Shown: positions 1-9,286 of the stretch, piece after piece
Layout: each line of letters begins with the position of its first letter
How positions within the stretch are numbered: the first letter of the stretch is position 1
Assembly (NCBI RefSeq): GCF_016862815.1
Contig: NZ_BONR01000005.1
Location: forward strand, 1-64,000
Origin: Demequina activiva
Lineage (GTDB): Bacteria; Actinomycetota; Actinomycetes; Actinomycetales; Demequinaceae
DNA: 64,000 nucleotides
Direction of reading: 5' to 3'
Notes under the pieces: generated by a model
The model's database searches: none
Seen by the model: the letters and a program-made list of their open reading frames with translations, nothing else
Told to the model about the DNA's origin: nothing
Position numbers and translations under genes: made by a program

Positions 1-332
1 CGCGCGAACACGTGGGAGCGCGGCACGTCCGAGAATGTCGGGGTCGCGGGAAGGCTCTGCTCAGGCGATCCGACCAGCTTGTACAGGAAGGCTGCCATCT
101 GTCCGCGCGTCACGGCGTCGGAGGGGCCGAAGGTGCCGTTGGCGTAGCCGGAGGTGACGCCCGAGTCCGCGAGCCATTGGATGTGCTTGGCGAAGACGTG
201 CCCGCTGGAGACGTCCGCGAATGACGTCGCGGCCCGCGCGGGCGCGGCCACCATCGTGGTGAGCATCAACGCCACCAGCATCGCGACGCTCGTCAGTGCT
301 GCGGTCAGGCTCACACGCGTGTTGGCGTGCAT
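1..332 (-). CDS. S-layer homology (SLH) domain protein, N-terminal part, truncated by window edge
   Basis: An open minus-strand frame from ATG at 332 runs off the left edge. Residues 1-35 form a signal peptide: basic MHANTR start, hydrophobic core, then an APARA/A-type cleavage site. This is followed by SLH-type sequence (FADVSSGHVFAKHIQWLAD, GYANGTFGPSDAVTRGQMA) and the start of a second repeat (FSDVPRSHVF). SLH domains anchor exported proteins to secondary cell-wall polymers, so this is a surface protein, but its C-terminal function lies outside the window. A G-rich stretch 8 bases upstream could serve as ribosome site. An in-frame ATG at 362 is a less likely start because it would put charged residues before the signal peptide. 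Confidence 0.8.
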   Translation of the reverse strand, partial: MHANTRVSLTAALTSVAMLVALMLTTMVAAPARAATSFADVSSGHVFAKHIQWLADSGVTSGYANGTFGPSDAVTRGQMAAFLYKLVGSPEQSLPATPTFSDVPRSHVFA

Positions 333-416
333 GGATGGACCCCCCTGCTCGATGGCTGTCATTCCGCAGGGGAGCGTACTGAGGGAGTGTGACGCGGTCA
401 ACACCGCGCGTGGATC

Positions 417-1265
417 TCAGCTGAAGACGATGGTGCGGTGCCCGTCGAGCAGCACACGGTGCTCGGCATGCCAGCGCACGGCCCGGGCCAGGGCGCGGCG
501 CTCGACGTCCGCTCCCAGCGCCGTGAGCGTCTCCGGCGTCGCGGTGTGGTCCACCCTGTCCACGTCCTGCTCGATGATGGGCCCCTCGTCCAGGTCCGCG
601 GTCACGTAGTGCGCGGTGGCCCCGATCAGCTTGACCCCCCGGTCGTGCGCCTGGAAGTACGGGCGCGCGCCCTTGAAGCTGGGCAGGAACGAGTGGTGGA
701 TGTTGATGGCCCGGCCGTGCAGGGCGGTCGACAGCTCGGGAGAGAGGATCTGCATGTAGCGGGCCAGCACCACGAGCTCCACGTCCAGCGACTCCACGAG
801 CGCGAGCACCTGCGCCTCCGCCTGCGGCTTGGTGTCCGCGGTCACCGGAATGTGGTGGAAGGGCTTGCCGTAGAACTCCGCGAGCGGGCGCAGCGTCTCG
901 TGATTGCCCACCACGGCAGCGATGTCGATCGGAAGGGTCCCGGCGCGCTCGCGGAACAGCAGGTCGTTGACGCAGTGGGCGGCCTTGGACACCATCACCA
1001 CCGTGCGCATGCGCCGGCCGGCGACGTCGAGCGTCCACGTCATGTCGAAGGGCGCCAGCACCTCGAGGATGGCGCCCTCCAGCGTGGCGCGATCCGCGCT
1101 CGAGGAGAACTCCACTCGCATGAAGAACAGCCCCGTGTCAGGGTCGCCGAACTGCTGGCTCTCCGTGATGTTGCCCTCGTGGCGTGCGAGCAGGCCGGAG
1201 ACGGCGTGCACGATGCCGGGACGATCGGGACACGACAGACTGAGAATCCAGGAAGCGGAGGCCAT
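417..1265 (-). CDS. purU: formyltetrahydrofolate deformylase
   Basis: PurU hydrolyses 10-formyl-tetrahydrofolate to formate and tetrahydrofolate, feeding formate to purine synthesis and balancing the one-carbon pool. The 282-residue length is typical. Residues 5-80 are an N-terminal ACT domain (SLSCPDRPGIVHAVS). From about 88 there is a formyltransferase fold with the active-site segment INIHHSFLPSFKGARPY (Asn188, His190) and the downstream DLDEGPI loop (Asp224/Asp226). The start is preceded by TACGCT six bases upstream, so the transcript may be leaderless. The gene shares a one-carbon theme with the glyA-folD operon about 3.7 kb away, but nothing in the sequence shows co-regulation. Confidence 0.93.
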   Translation of the reverse strand: MASASWILSLSCPDRPGIVHAVSGLLARHEGNITESQQFGDPDTGLFFMRVEFSSSADRATLEGAILEVLAPFDMTWTLDVAGRRMRTVVMVSKAAHCVNDLLFRERAGTLPIDIAAVVGNHETLRPLAEFYGKPFHHIPVTADTKPQAEAQVLALVESLDVELVVLARYMQILSPELSTALHGRAINIHHSFLPSFKGARPYFQAHDRGVKLIGATAHYVTADLDEGPIIEQDVDRVDHTATPETLTALGADVERRALARAVRWHAEHRVLLDGHRTIVFS

Positions 1266-1304
1266 GACCTCAGCGTAATGGGGACCGCCCCGCCGCCTGC
1301 TCCG

Positions 1305-3050
1305 TCACAGGTCGCGCGGCGAGTAGGTCGCCCACACGCTCGAGAGGCCTCGCGTGCGCATGTAGACGCCGCGCTGCGGGTCACCCGATCCGTCGGTGGT
1401 GTTGCCCTCGATCGTGAACAGCGTGCTGCCCCCGGACACCGAGCGCACCATCGCCGCGTGCGATGGAGTCCCCGTGCCCCAGTCGAACAGCACCACGTCG
1501 CCGGGCTCCAGCTCCGCCGTGGAGGGGCTCATGTCGAGCACGCCCCGAGAGCGCAGCTCGTTGACGAAGCTCGGGTAGCTCGAGCTGTAGGGAATCTTGG
1601 AGCCCTGACCCGACGCGTAGAAGGACCAGGTCACGAACACCGAGCACCAGGCGTTGTTGTCGCCGATCCACGAGTTGTACTTGTTGCTCCGCCAGGACGG
1701 CTCCTCGTAGCCGGCCTGCGAGTAGGCCGCCGCGAGGGGCGAGGCGAGGTCGGGCGCGCCGTACGCGACGTACGTCCCCGGGCTCATCGAGGAGCCGTTC
1801 TCGTACACGGCGCCGCCCGAGAACTGCTGCAGGCAGCCGCTCTCCAGGTAGCCGCAGGTGACGTCGCCGAAGGGAAGGCCGAGCGACCCGCCCCACCAGT
1901 GGCGGTTGCGGTATGCCGTCTCGATGTCGTCGAGCACCATCCAGGTGCGGGTACCGAAGCGGTTCGTGACCTCGACGAGCATGCCGTCCTGGAAGAACTG
2001 GTAGCGGCCCGCGGTCGCCCCACCGGGATAGTCGGCCTTGCTCAGGTAGGCGGCACCGAGGTTCTTGATGGAGGACGTCGGCGAGCCCAGGCGCCAGGCC
2101 ACGTCCTGCCGGCGCTCCTCGAGGGTGCGCGAGCCGGAGGAGGCCGTCACCGTCAGCGCAGGCCCGATGACCTGGCTCGACGTCCCCGGCAGCGCGACCA
2201 CGCGGTAGTCGGTGGTCCTGCTGGGGTTGACCTGGTGACGGAACGAGCCGTTGCCCCAGGTCGTCAGGGTGGTGACGGTGAACCAGGATCCGCCCGTGCG
2301 CTGCTGGATGCGGACGCGCGTGGCGCCGGGGTTGCTGCCGCGGTCCTTGACCACGCCGGTGACCCACACCGCCTCCTTGTCCTTCACCGTGTTCGCGCTC
2401 ACCGAGGACGACAGCGAGTAGCGCGCAGGTTGCGCCACGTAGATGCGGAAGGCTCCGGTGCTCGCGCCGAACGCGTTGACGCGGTAGTAGCGCGTCGAGG
2501 AGGGGCGCCACTGGATGTTCGCCTTGCCGTCGTCGCCGAACTCGACGCCGATCGAGGACGTGCCCCAGGTGCGACCGTCGCGGCTGTACTGCAGCACGCC
2601 GGAGCCCGACCCGCCGTGTGAGGCGCGCACGGTGACCTCGGCGACGTCGCCGCGATCGATGGACGCGTCGTGACGGTAGTAGGTGAGGTCGATGGGCTCG
2701 ACGCGGACGGTGAAGGTGTCGAAAATCTGGCCGTTCGAGGTGAAGCGGTAGGTCCGCGTGCCTGACGGCGACCACGTGTGGGTCGCGACGCCATCCTGGA
2801 TCGCGAGATGGATCGGGAACGTGTGCCAGGCGCCGTTCAGCTTGTACTGGAGATGCGCCGGCCCGGCCACGCCCTCGTCGCTCAGGTCGATCGACGCCGT
2901 GGTCGAGTCGCCTCGCTGGATGCTCGCCTCGCTGGTGGTCTGCGCCGCCTGCGCGCTGGTGGACGCCGCCACCATGAGAGCGGCGACCATGGCGCCGATG
3001 AGGAGAGCCACAATGCTGCGGTTCAACGTGGGTCGGAGTGATGCTGGCAT
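1305..3050 (-). CDS. secreted CHAP-domain cell-wall hydrolase with LGFP-type repeats
   Basis: The 581-residue product is exported. A signal peptide covers residues 1-36 (basic start, hydrophobic core, ASTSAQA/A). Beta-rich Ig-like segments follow to about 300, then LGFP-like repeats from about 310 to 430 (YQFFQDGM, LGLPFGD). A C-terminal CHAP domain carries candidate catalytic Cys469 (NAWCSVFV), His531 (PSHAAMV) and Glu548/Asn550 (IEGNT). CHAP domains are cysteine amidases or endopeptidases that cut peptidoglycan peptides, and LGFP repeats are associated with cell-wall attachment in actinobacteria. The gene has its own promoter (TACAAT box at 3098-3103). A host autolysin role is more likely than phage lysis because no phage genes are near. 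Substrate specificity is not visible. Confidence 0.85.
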   Translation of the reverse strand: MPASLRPTLNRSIVALLIGAMVAALMVAASTSAQAAQTTSEASIQRGDSTTASIDLSDEGVAGPAHLQYKLNGAWHTFPIHLAIQDGVATHTWSPSGTRTYRFTSNGQIFDTFTVRVEPIDLTYYRHDASIDRGDVAEVTVRASHGGSGSGVLQYSRDGRTWGTSSIGVEFGDDGKANIQWRPSSTRYYRVNAFGASTGAFRIYVAQPARYSLSSSVSANTVKDKEAVWVTGVVKDRGSNPGATRVRIQQRTGGSWFTVTTLTTWGNGSFRHQVNPSRTTDYRVVALPGTSSQVIGPALTVTASSGSRTLEERRQDVAWRLGSPTSSIKNLGAAYLSKADYPGGATAGRYQFFQDGMLVEVTNRFGTRTWMVLDDIETAYRNRHWWGGSLGLPFGDVTCGYLESGCLQQFSGGAVYENGSSMSPGTYVAYGAPDLASPLAAAYSQAGYEEPSWRSNKYNSWIGDNNAWCSVFVTWSFYASGQGSKIPYSSSYPSFVNELRSRGVLDMSPSTAELEPGDVVLFDWGTGTPSHAAMVRSVSGGSTLFTIEGNTTDGSGDPQRGVYMRTRGLSSVWATYSPRDL

Positions 3051-3097
3051 GGGTTCCCGTTCTGGTCGCGTGCGCCTGTCCCGCCGTGCGGGCCCAT

Positions 3098-3103
3098 TGT
3101 AGA
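3098..3103 (-). promoter_or_regulatory. -10 box of the CHAP hydrolase gene
   Basis: On the minus strand this reads TACAAT, a near-consensus sigma-A -10 hexamer, about 48 bases before the start at 3050. I see no convincing -35 box at the right spacing. A short inverted repeat (TGAGAG-TT-CTCTCA, 3124-3137) lies just upstream, between this promoter and the divergent GNAT gene, and could bind a regulator of either gene. Confidence 0.5.
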
Positions 3104-3155
3104 CAAAACGGATGTCGTCACTCTGAGAGTTCTCTCACACTGGCAGTATGGAGAC

Positions 3156-3683
3156 ATGAGCGAAGATCAGGTGCGCATCGATGTCGTCACAGCCGACCAC
3201 GTGGGAGAGCTTCTCACCGTGCGCCGCGCGGCGTTCGTGACGGAGGCTCAACTCTACAACGACCCGAACATCCCCGCCCTCACGCAGACGCTCGAGGAGC
3301 TGCTGGTGGACCTCGAGTCCGAGGACGTGGTCACGCTGGGCGCATGGGAGGGTGCACGCCTCATCGGTTCGATCAGGGTGGGCATCGAGGGGGACAAGGC
3401 GACCATCGGCCGCCTCGCGGTGACGCCGGACAAGCAAGGGCAGGGCATCGGCACCCAGCTGCTGTTCGCGGTGCTGGGCCACCTGCCCGAGTCGACCAAG
3501 GAGGTCTGGGTCTTCACCGGCCAGAACTCCAAGCACAACATCGCGCTGTATAACAAGGCGGGCTACGAGCACCAGTTCGACCAGGTCGCCGGCGATCTGA
3601 CCTACGCGTACCTCAAGAAGGTGCTCGAGGCCGGCGCGATCGTCGACGACGACGCGGACAACGCGGTGCGCGGCGACAACTGA
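3156..3683 (+). CDS. GNAT family N-acetyltransferase
   Basis: The 175-residue single-domain protein transfers an acetyl group from acetyl-CoA to an unknown amine. The family signature is clear: beta strand ATIGRLAVTPDKQ followed by the pyrophosphate-binding turn QGQGIGTQLL (residues 94-103), then KHNIALYNKAGYEH, the usual N-A-L-Y-K-x-G-F segment of strand 5 and helix 4. The gene is divergent from the CHAP hydrolase and about 50 bases upstream of the acyltransferase gene. The acidic C-terminal tail (VDDDADNAV) is not part of the domain. The substrate cannot be told from sequence. Confidence 0.85.
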   Translation: MSEDQVRIDVVTADHVGELLTVRRAAFVTEAQLYNDPNIPALTQTLEELLVDLESEDVVTLGAWEGARLIGSIRVGIEGDKATIGRLAVTPDKQGQGIGTQLLFAVLGHLPESTKEVWVFTGQNSKHNIALYNKAGYEHQFDQVAGDLTYAYLKKVLEAGAIVDDDADNAVRGDN

Positions 3684-3733
3684 GGCCGTCCATCTGAGCG
3701 TCATCTGAGAGGCGCAGCGGTGACGATGAGGGT

Positions 3734-4786
3734 GTGAGCACCGCACTGTCCACCCCCACGCCCGCGACCTCGCATGCCGCCGCAGGCGACGCCCCAGAGC
3801 GCGCGCCACGCGACCGCTCGATCGACACGGTCGCGGGCGCGCTCATCGTCCTGGTCGTGTTCGGTCACGCGATCGAGCCGCTCGAGGGTCGCGTCTCCGA
3901 GGCCGTGCTGCAGTGGCTGTTCCTGTTCCACATGCCTGCGTTCGTGTTCCTGACCGGCTACGTCACCCGGTGGTCCACGCACATCTCGCTGCGCAGCCTC
4001 GCGACGCGACTGCTGTTCCCGCTGGCGGTCTTCACCGTGATCCACGTGGCGCTGGCGGCCGCGCTCACGGCGGAGAGCCCCGCGTTGACCCCCCTGACGC
4101 CACCGTGGACCCTGTGGTACCTCGCCGCGGTGTTCGCGTGGCGTGTGGCCGCGCCGTGGCTGAGCCGCCTTCCGGCAGCGGTGACGGTGACCACCTGCGC
4201 CGCGCTGCTCGTGGGCACCCTCGATGTGGTGGGCTCGACGCTGGCGCTGGCGCTGTCGCGCATCGTCGCGTTCGCGCCGTTCTTCGTCGCAGGCCTGCTG
4301 TGGCGCGACGCGTGGTGGGCGCGGCTGCGCACCCGTCCCGTGCGGATCGCGGCGGCGATCGCGCTCGCTGGCGCGCTCGTCTGGTCGTGGGTGTCCTCAC
4401 CCACGTTCGATCGCAGCGTGCTGTTCCTGACGGACAGCTATCAGGTGTTCGGGCTCACGAACGCCGCGGGGATCGTCCAGCGCGCGGCGGTCCTTGCCCT
4501 CGGTGGCGCGCTCGCTCTCGCACTGCTGTCGTTCAGCGGGCCGCAGTCGCGGCGTCTCGCCGTGATCGGCGCCGCCACCCTGCCGGTCTACCTGCTGCAC
4601 CCGCTCCTGCTGTATCCGGCCCACCTGCATGGCTACCCGGAAGCGCTCTCGGGGCCGGTGATGCTGCCCGTCCTGGCCCTCGCATCGGCCCTCTTCGCGT
4701 GGGCAGTGACCCAGCCGCGCGTGGTCGCCTGGACACGCCCGCTCATGGACCTGCGGTGGTGGAGGGACCGCGCGCGCTCGCGTTAG
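3734..4786 (+). CDS. acyltransferase-3-type integral membrane protein
   Basis: The 350-residue protein has a short Pro/Ala-rich cytosolic N-terminus, then [20 protein letters not shown], typical of acyltransferase family 3 (OafA / fucose-4-O-acetylase-like), whose His near the end of helix 1 is catalytic. Some ten hydrophobic segments follow, ending in the common [18 protein letters not shown] motif. Such proteins O-acylate cell-envelope sugars or lipids at the membrane. The start is GTG at 3734 with a GAGG-like site just upstream. The gap to the GNAT gene holds a direct repeat of CATCTGAG. The acceptor is unknown. Confidence 0.82.
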   Translation: MSTALSTPTPATSHAAAGDAPERAPRDRSIDTVAGALIVLVVFGHAIEPLEGRVSEAVLQWLFLFHMPAFVFLTGYVTRWSTHISLRSLATRLLFPLAVFTVIHVALAAALTAESPALTPLTPPWTLWYLAAVFAWRVAAPWLSRLPAAVTVTTCAALLVGTLDVVGSTLALALSRIVAFAPFFVAGLLWRDAWWARLRTRPVRIAAAIALAGALVWSWVSSPTFDRSVLFLTDSYQVFGLTNAAGIVQRAAVLALGGALALALLSFSGPQSRRLAVIGAATLPVYLLHPLLLYPAHLHGYPEALSGPVMLPVLALASALFAWAVTQPRVVAWTRPLMDLRWWRDRARSR

Positions 4787-4828
4787 CGCCGGGCTCGCAC
4801 GCGGCCGATGCGCGTTGCTAGACTGGCG

Positions 4829-4905
4829 CGCGTCGCGACTGGCGCAGTGGGTCACCACGAGGGAGCGGCACTCTTCTAGGACTGTTGGTCGTACGCCTGG
4901 GCCAA
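4829..4905 (+). promoter_or_regulatory. ZTP (pfl) riboswitch upstream of glyA-folD
   Basis: The region carries the conserved blocks of the ZTP/ZMP-binding pfl motif in order: CGCGACTGGCG (4834-4844), TGGGTCACCACGAGGGAGC (4848-4866), and the 3' pseudoknot strand GTACGCCTGGGC (4891-4902). ZTP riboswitches sense the alarmone ZTP/ZMP, which accumulates when 10-formyl-THF is short, and switch on one-carbon genes. Here the next genes are glyA and folD, classic members of this regulon. A TAGACT -10 box sits at 4819-4824, just before the aptamer. I recognised the motif by eye, and a covariance search would settle the exact limits. Confidence 0.88.
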
Positions 4906-4919
4906 GGTCACCGGACAAC

Positions 4920-4936
4920 CGGCGGCCCTGCCGCCG
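4920..4936 (+). promoter_or_regulatory. GC hairpin in the riboswitch expression platform
   Basis: CGGCGGC-CCT-GCCGCCG can form a seven-pair perfect stem between the ZTP aptamer and the glyA ribosome site (AAGGA at 4949-4953). There is no U-tract after it, so it does not look like a classic intrinsic terminator. It may instead work by pairing with the aptamer 3' part or by occluding the ribosome. Confidence 0.5.
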
Positions 4937-4958
4937 CGGCAAGCAGACAAGGAACGAG

Positions 4959-6257
4959 ATGAGCACCGACTCCAGCGCCACCGCAGAGGTCATGAACGCG
5001 ACCCTGCAGGACTTCGACCCCGAGATCGCCCAGGTCCTCGACCGCGAGCTCACCCGCCAGCAGACCTACCTCGAGATGATCGCGTCCGAGAACTTCGTGC
5101 CCCGTTCCGTGCTGCAGGCGCAGGGCTCGGTGCTCACCAACAAGTACGCCGAGGGCTACCCCGGCCGCCGCTACTACGGCGGCTGCGAGGAGGTCGACGT
5201 CGCGGAGAACATCGCGCGTGACCGCGCGAAGTCGCTCTTCGGCGCCGAGTACGCCAACGTTCAGCCGCACTCGGGCGCCACCGCCAACGCCGCGGTGCTG
5301 CACGCCCTGATCAACGCGGGCGACACCATCATGGGCCTGTCCCTTCCCCACGGCGGTCACCTGACGCATGGCATGAAGCTGAACTTCTCCGGCAAGCTCT
5401 ACAACGTCGCCGCCTACGGCGTCGACGAGCAGACTCACCGCATCGAGATGGACCAGGTGCGCGAGCAGGCCTTGGCCGAGCGTCCCGACGTCATCATCGC
5501 CGGCTGGTCCGCGTACCCCCGTCACCTCGACTTCGCCGCATTCCGCGAGATCGCGGACGAGGTGGGCGCCAAGCTGTGGACGGACATGGCTCACTTCGCC
5601 GGTCTGGTCGCCGCAGGTCTCCACCCCAGCCCCGTGCCGCACTCGGACGTGGTGTCGACCACGATCCACAAGACCATCGGTGGGCCGCGCTCGGGCATGA
5701 TCCTGTCGCGCGATACGGAGTATGCGAAGAAGCTCAACTCCGCGGTGTTCCCGGGCCAGCAGGGCGGTCCGCTGATGCACGTCATCGCCGCGAAGGCCGT
5801 CGCGCTCAAGGCCGCCGCGGCACCCGAGTTCCGCGACCGCCAGGACCGCGTGCTCGAAGGCGCGCGCATCATCGCCGAACGCCTGCTCGCGCCCGATGCG
5901 ACGGACGCCGGCGTGTCCGTCGTCACGGGCGGCACGGACGTCCACCTGGTGCTGGCGGACCTGCGCCACTCCGAGCTGACCGGCCAGGATGCCGAGGACC
6001 TGCTGCACGAGGTGGGCATCACGGTCAACCGCAACGCGGTGCCCTTCGACCCCCGCCCGCCGATGGTGACCTCCGGGCTTCGGATCGGCACGCCTGCGCT
6101 GGCCTCACGCGGCTTCGGCGCCGAGGAGTTCACCGAGGTGGCGGACGTCATCGCGACGGCGCTGATCGCCGGCAAGGGTGCGGACGTGAGCAGCCTGCGC
6201 GCTCGCGTGAAGCGCCTCGCGGACGACTTCCCGCTGTACGACGGGCTGCAGCAGTAG
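4959..6257 (+). CDS. glyA: serine hydroxymethyltransferase
   Basis: GlyA interconverts serine plus THF and glycine plus 5,10-methylene-THF, using PLP. The 432-residue product aligns along its whole length with the family: [20 protein letters not shown] near the N-terminus, the substrate-loop segment [24 protein letters not shown], and the PLP lysine Lys238 in [13 protein letters not shown]. The ATG at 4959 is chosen because it has AAGGA five bases upstream and lies after the riboswitch. Earlier in-frame codons would translate the riboswitch itself. It is the first gene of the glyA-folD-xth operon. Confidence 0.96.
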   Translation: MSTDSSATAEVMNATLQDFDPEIAQVLDRELTRQQTYLEMIASENFVPRSVLQAQGSVLTNKYAEGYPGRRYYGGCEEVDVAENIARDRAKSLFGAEYANVQPHSGATANAAVLHALINAGDTIMGLSLPHGGHLTHGMKLNFSGKLYNVAAYGVDEQTHRIEMDQVREQALAERPDVIIAGWSAYPRHLDFAAFREIADEVGAKLWTDMAHFAGLVAAGLHPSPVPHSDVVSTTIHKTIGGPRSGMILSRDTEYAKKLNSAVFPGQQGGPLMHVIAAKAVALKAAAAPEFRDRQDRVLEGARIIAERLLAPDATDAGVSVVTGGTDVHLVLADLRHSELTGQDAEDLLHEVGITVNRNAVPFDPRPPMVTSGLRIGTPALASRGFGAEEFTEVADVIATALIAGKGADVSSLRARVKRLADDFPLYDGLQQ

Positions 6258-6271
6258 TGGCGGCTGCGGAG

Positions 6272-7159
6272 ATGTCGGCTCAGCGACTCGACGGCAAGGC
6301 CACCGCGGCCGCCATCAAGGCCGAGCTCGCCGAGCGCGTCGCGGTCCTGCGGGACCGCGACGCGGCTCCGGGCCTCGGCACGCTGCTGGTGGGGGACGAC
6401 CCGGGCTCCACCTGGTACGTCAACGGCAAGCACGCGGACTGCGCAGAGGTGGGCATCGCGTCGATCCGCGAAGACCTCCCGGCGACCGCGACGCAGCAGG
6501 AGATCGAGGCAGCGGTCGCGCGCCTCAACGAGGACCCGGCGTGCACGGGATTCATCGTCCAGCTGCCCCTTCCCCCGGGCATCGACACCAACCGCGTGCT
6601 CGAGCTGATCGACCCCGACAAGGACGCGGACGGACTGCATCCCACGAACCTGGGCCGCCTGGTGCTGCGAGTGTCCGAGGAGGTGACCTCCTCGCTTCCC
6701 TGCACGCCCAAGGGCATTATCGAGCTGATCGAGCGCCATGGCGTCTCGCTGCGCGGCAAGGACATCGTGGTCGTGGGACGCGGCACCACGGTGGGCCGCA
6801 GCATCGGCCTGCTGCTGACCCGCAAGGCCGTCAACGCCACGGTGACGCTGTGCCACACCGGCACCGCGGACCTGGCGTCGCACACGCGCGCAGCCGATGT
6901 GATCGTGGCTGCTGCGGGCGTTCCTGGCATCATCGCCGCGGACATGGTGAAGGACGGCGCCGTGCTGATCGACGTGGGAGTCTCCCGCGTGACGGACCCG
7001 GAGACCGGGAAGTCGAAGGTCGCCGGCGACATCAGCGGCGGTGCGGTGGCGAAGTCCTCCTGGTACTCGCCCAACCCCGGCGGCGTGGGTCCCATGACCC
7101 GCGCGATGCTGCTGTCGAATGTGGTCGAGGCCGCCGAACGAGAGGCAGGGATCCGCTGA
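6272..7159 (+). CDS. folD: bifunctional methylene-THF dehydrogenase / methenyl-THF cyclohydrolase
   Basis: FolD oxidises 5,10-methylene-THF with NADP and hydrolyses the product to 10-formyl-THF, the next step after GlyA. The 295-residue protein has the catalytic region [14 protein letters not shown] (Tyr-x-x-x-Lys), [32 protein letters not shown], and the nucleotide-binding [14 protein letters not shown]. The GTTVGR variant replaces the more usual GxSxxVGxP. ATG 6272 fits the family N-terminus ([18 protein letters not shown]). A GTG at 6257 overlaps the glyA stop (TAGTG) and would add five residues. Close coupling to glyA suggests joint control by the ZTP riboswitch. Confidence 0.95.
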   Translation: MSAQRLDGKATAAAIKAELAERVAVLRDRDAAPGLGTLLVGDDPGSTWYVNGKHADCAEVGIASIREDLPATATQQEIEAAVARLNEDPACTGFIVQLPLPPGIDTNRVLELIDPDKDADGLHPTNLGRLVLRVSEEVTSSLPCTPKGIIELIERHGVSLRGKDIVVVGRGTTVGRSIGLLLTRKAVNATVTLCHTGTADLASHTRAADVIVAAAGVPGIIAADMVKDGAVLIDVGVSRVTDPETGKSKVAGDISGGAVAKSSWYSPNPGGVGPMTRAMLLSNVVEAAEREAGIR

Positions 7160-7959
7160 TGCGCATCGTGTCCGTCAACGTCAACGGCGTGCGAGCCGCC
7201 GCGCGCAAGGGCATGGCCGAGTGGCTCGACGGCTCGGGTGCGGACGTGGTGTGCCTCCAGGAGGTGCGCGCGCCGCTCGAGATCACGGGGCCGCTCGTCG
7301 GCGAGCACTGGCAGGTCGTCGAGGAGGCCTGCGAGATCAAGGGCCGCGCAGGCGTCGCGATAGCCTCGCGTTCCGAGCTCACGGATGTGGTGTCGGGCGT
7401 GGAGGCGCTGGGGGAGATCATGCGCGAGCCCGTCCACACGGGACGCTGGATCGAGGCCACCGTGCAGTCGCCCGCGGGGCCCGTGCGCGTGGTCTCCACG
7501 TACCAGCACTCCGGCACCGCAGGGACGCCCTCGATGGACCTGAAGTACGCGATGCTCGACGCCGCGACGGCGCGCATGGACGCCCTGCGCTCGCAGTTCG
7601 AGCGCGTGGTGGTGATGGGCGACATCAACATCGCGCACCAGAACAACGACATCAAGAACTGGAGGGGCAACCTGAAGTCCGCGGGCTTCCTGCCGGAGGA
7701 GCGCGCCTACCTCGATCGCTGGGTCGAGGCCGGCTGGGTCGACACCCACCGCACGCACGTGGGCGACCAGCCGGGGCCGTACACGTGGTGGTCCATGCGA
7801 GGCAAGGCGTTCGATAACGACGCGGGATGGCGCATCGACTACCAGTTCGCCTCACCGGCACTGGCAGCGGCCGTCACGGACGTCCGCGTGGACCGCGCGC
7901 CGTCGTACGACACCCGGTGGTCGGATCACGCGCCCCTGATCGTCGACTACGCGCTGTAG
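7159..7959 (+). CDS. xth: exodeoxyribonuclease III family AP endonuclease
   Basis: The 266-residue enzyme belongs to the Xth/ExoA endonuclease-exonuclease-phosphatase fold, which cuts DNA at abasic sites and trims 3' ends in base-excision repair. The ordered motifs are [21 protein letters not shown] (metal-binding Glu), STYQHSG, VVMGDINIAHQNND (Asp/Asn active site), WRIDYQF and RWSDHAPLIVDY (Asp-His pair). The start overlaps the folD stop (TGATG), so translation is probably coupled. A repair nuclease in a one-carbon operon recurs in actinobacteria as I remember, with no known metabolic reason. Confidence 0.92.
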   Translation: MRIVSVNVNGVRAAARKGMAEWLDGSGADVVCLQEVRAPLEITGPLVGEHWQVVEEACEIKGRAGVAIASRSELTDVVSGVEALGEIMREPVHTGRWIEATVQSPAGPVRVVSTYQHSGTAGTPSMDLKYAMLDAATARMDALRSQFERVVVMGDINIAHQNNDIKNWRGNLKSAGFLPEERAYLDRWVEAGWVDTHRTHVGDQPGPYTWWSMRGKAFDNDAGWRIDYQFASPALAAAVTDVRVDRAPSYDTRWSDHAPLIVDYAL

Positions 7960-7963
7960 CCGC

Positions 7964-9175
7964 CTAGACCATCAGGAACCGCGGTCGCGGGCGGTGCTCC
8001 GCGACGAAGGCCTCGTCGATGCGGGCCGCGACGTGGTCCGCCTCTGCGCGGCGCACGAGTGCGATCGCGCTGCCGCCGAACCCGGCGCCCACGAGACGCG
8101 CACCGAGCACTCCCGCGCGGAAGGCGGAGTCGACGGCGAGATTGAGGTCCGCGCTCGAGACGTCGAAGTCGACCTCGAGCGAGGCGTGCGAGCGGTAGAG
8201 CTGCTTGCCCACGTGCACGAACCGCTCGTGTGCCGGGCCCGTGTTGGCGAGCTCGGCGCAGACGTCGGAGACGCGCTCGATCTCCGCGACCACGTGCCGT
8301 GCGCGCGCCTTCAGCACCGGATCAGCGAGGGCCTCGATGCGCATGCGCGCGTCCGGCGCCCCGGCGAGCTCGCGAAGCGAGGCCACGCCCAGCGCCTGTG
8401 CCGCAGCCGCGCACTGGCGCTGACGCTCCACGAAGCCCTCGGTGCGCCGGCGGCCTGCGGTGCGCACGTCGATCACCAGGAGTCCGAGCCCGTAGTCGGG
8501 AAAGTACAGCGGACGATGCTGCGCGAGCGGAGGGTGCTCGCTGAAGTCCAGCTCGAGGGCCTCGCCCTCGCGGCAGCGCAGCTGGGTGTGCTGGTCGAGC
8601 CCGCCCGTGGGCGCGCCCGCGATGGCCTCCTCCGCATGGAGGCAGGCCTCCGCGAGCTCGGCGTGCGCCTCGTCCGAATCGAGCGCCAGGCGCCACAGGG
8701 CGTTCGCCGCCAGTGCCGTCGCGCACTCGACCGCGCCCGATGACGCCAGGCCCGCACCCGGCGGCACGCATGACGTGATCGCGAGGTCGAGGCCAGGTCC
8801 GTCGAAGCCCCGCTCGCGCAACGCCCACACCACTCCGGCGCAGTACGCGGGCCACCCCTGAGCCGTCGTGGGATCGATGAGGTCCATGTCGCACTCCCAG
8901 GTGCGACCAGGGCCCTCGAGCCAGTCGCCCGCCTCCGAGACCACCCGCAGCCTGCCGTCCTCGCGAGCCCTGCCGGCCACATAGGTGCGGTGGGGAGTCA
9001 CGGTGGGAAGCGAGAGGCCACCGTTGTAGTCCGTGTGCTCGCCGATGATCGTGATGCGACCGGGTGCGGACCAGACCCCCTTCGCCTCGCCGTCCCACGT
9101 CTGGGAGAACAGCGCGCGCGCACGGGCCTCCCCCTGCCCCCGTGTCCACGGATCGACCCAATCCGGGCCCTCCAT
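7964..9175 (-). CDS. galK: galactokinase
   Basis: GalK phosphorylates alpha-D-galactose with ATP to galactose-1-phosphate. All three GHMP-kinase motifs are present: APGRITIIGEHTDYNGG near the N-terminus, the ATP-binding loop PPGAGLASSGAVECATA, and GAGFGGSAIAL near the C-terminus. The length (403 residues) is normal. ATG 9175 has a GAGG site five bases upstream and leaves about 35 residues before APGR, close to the family. ATGs at 9193 and 9202 in the same frame would lengthen the N-terminus. No galT or galE is adjacent, so the rest of the Leloir pathway must lie elsewhere. It converges with xth, with 4 bases between stops. Confidence 0.93.
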   Translation of the reverse strand: MEGPDWVDPWTRGQGEARARALFSQTWDGEAKGVWSAPGRITIIGEHTDYNGGLSLPTVTPHRTYVAGRAREDGRLRVVSEAGDWLEGPGRTWECDMDLIDPTTAQGWPAYCAGVVWALRERGFDGPGLDLAITSCVPPGAGLASSGAVECATALAANALWRLALDSDEAHAELAEACLHAEEAIAGAPTGGLDQHTQLRCREGEALELDFSEHPPLAQHRPLYFPDYGLGLLVIDVRTAGRRRTEGFVERQRQCAAAAQALGVASLRELAGAPDARMRIEALADPVLKARARHVVAEIERVSDVCAELANTGPAHERFVHVGKQLYRSHASLEVDFDVSSADLNLAVDSAFRAGVLGARLVGAGFGGSAIALVRRAEADHVAARIDEAFVAEHRPRPRFLMV

Positions 9176-9286
9176 GGAGGCCTCGCTCCCCATAGGGGCC
9201 ATTGTGCCAGGAAGGACCGTGATGGCGAGGGCGTCGACGCGAGCGGCGTACCATGGGCGAACCGGTTCCGAGCAGGAGGACGACCC

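Noticed and set aside
1305-3050. Phage endolysin
   Set aside because: The CHAP protein has a Sec signal peptide and LGFP repeats, and no holin or phage genes are adjacent, so a host autolysin is more likely.
4815-4958. Longer glyA product starting at 4815
   Set aside because: This would translate through the ZTP riboswitch. The ribosome site and family length support ATG 4959.
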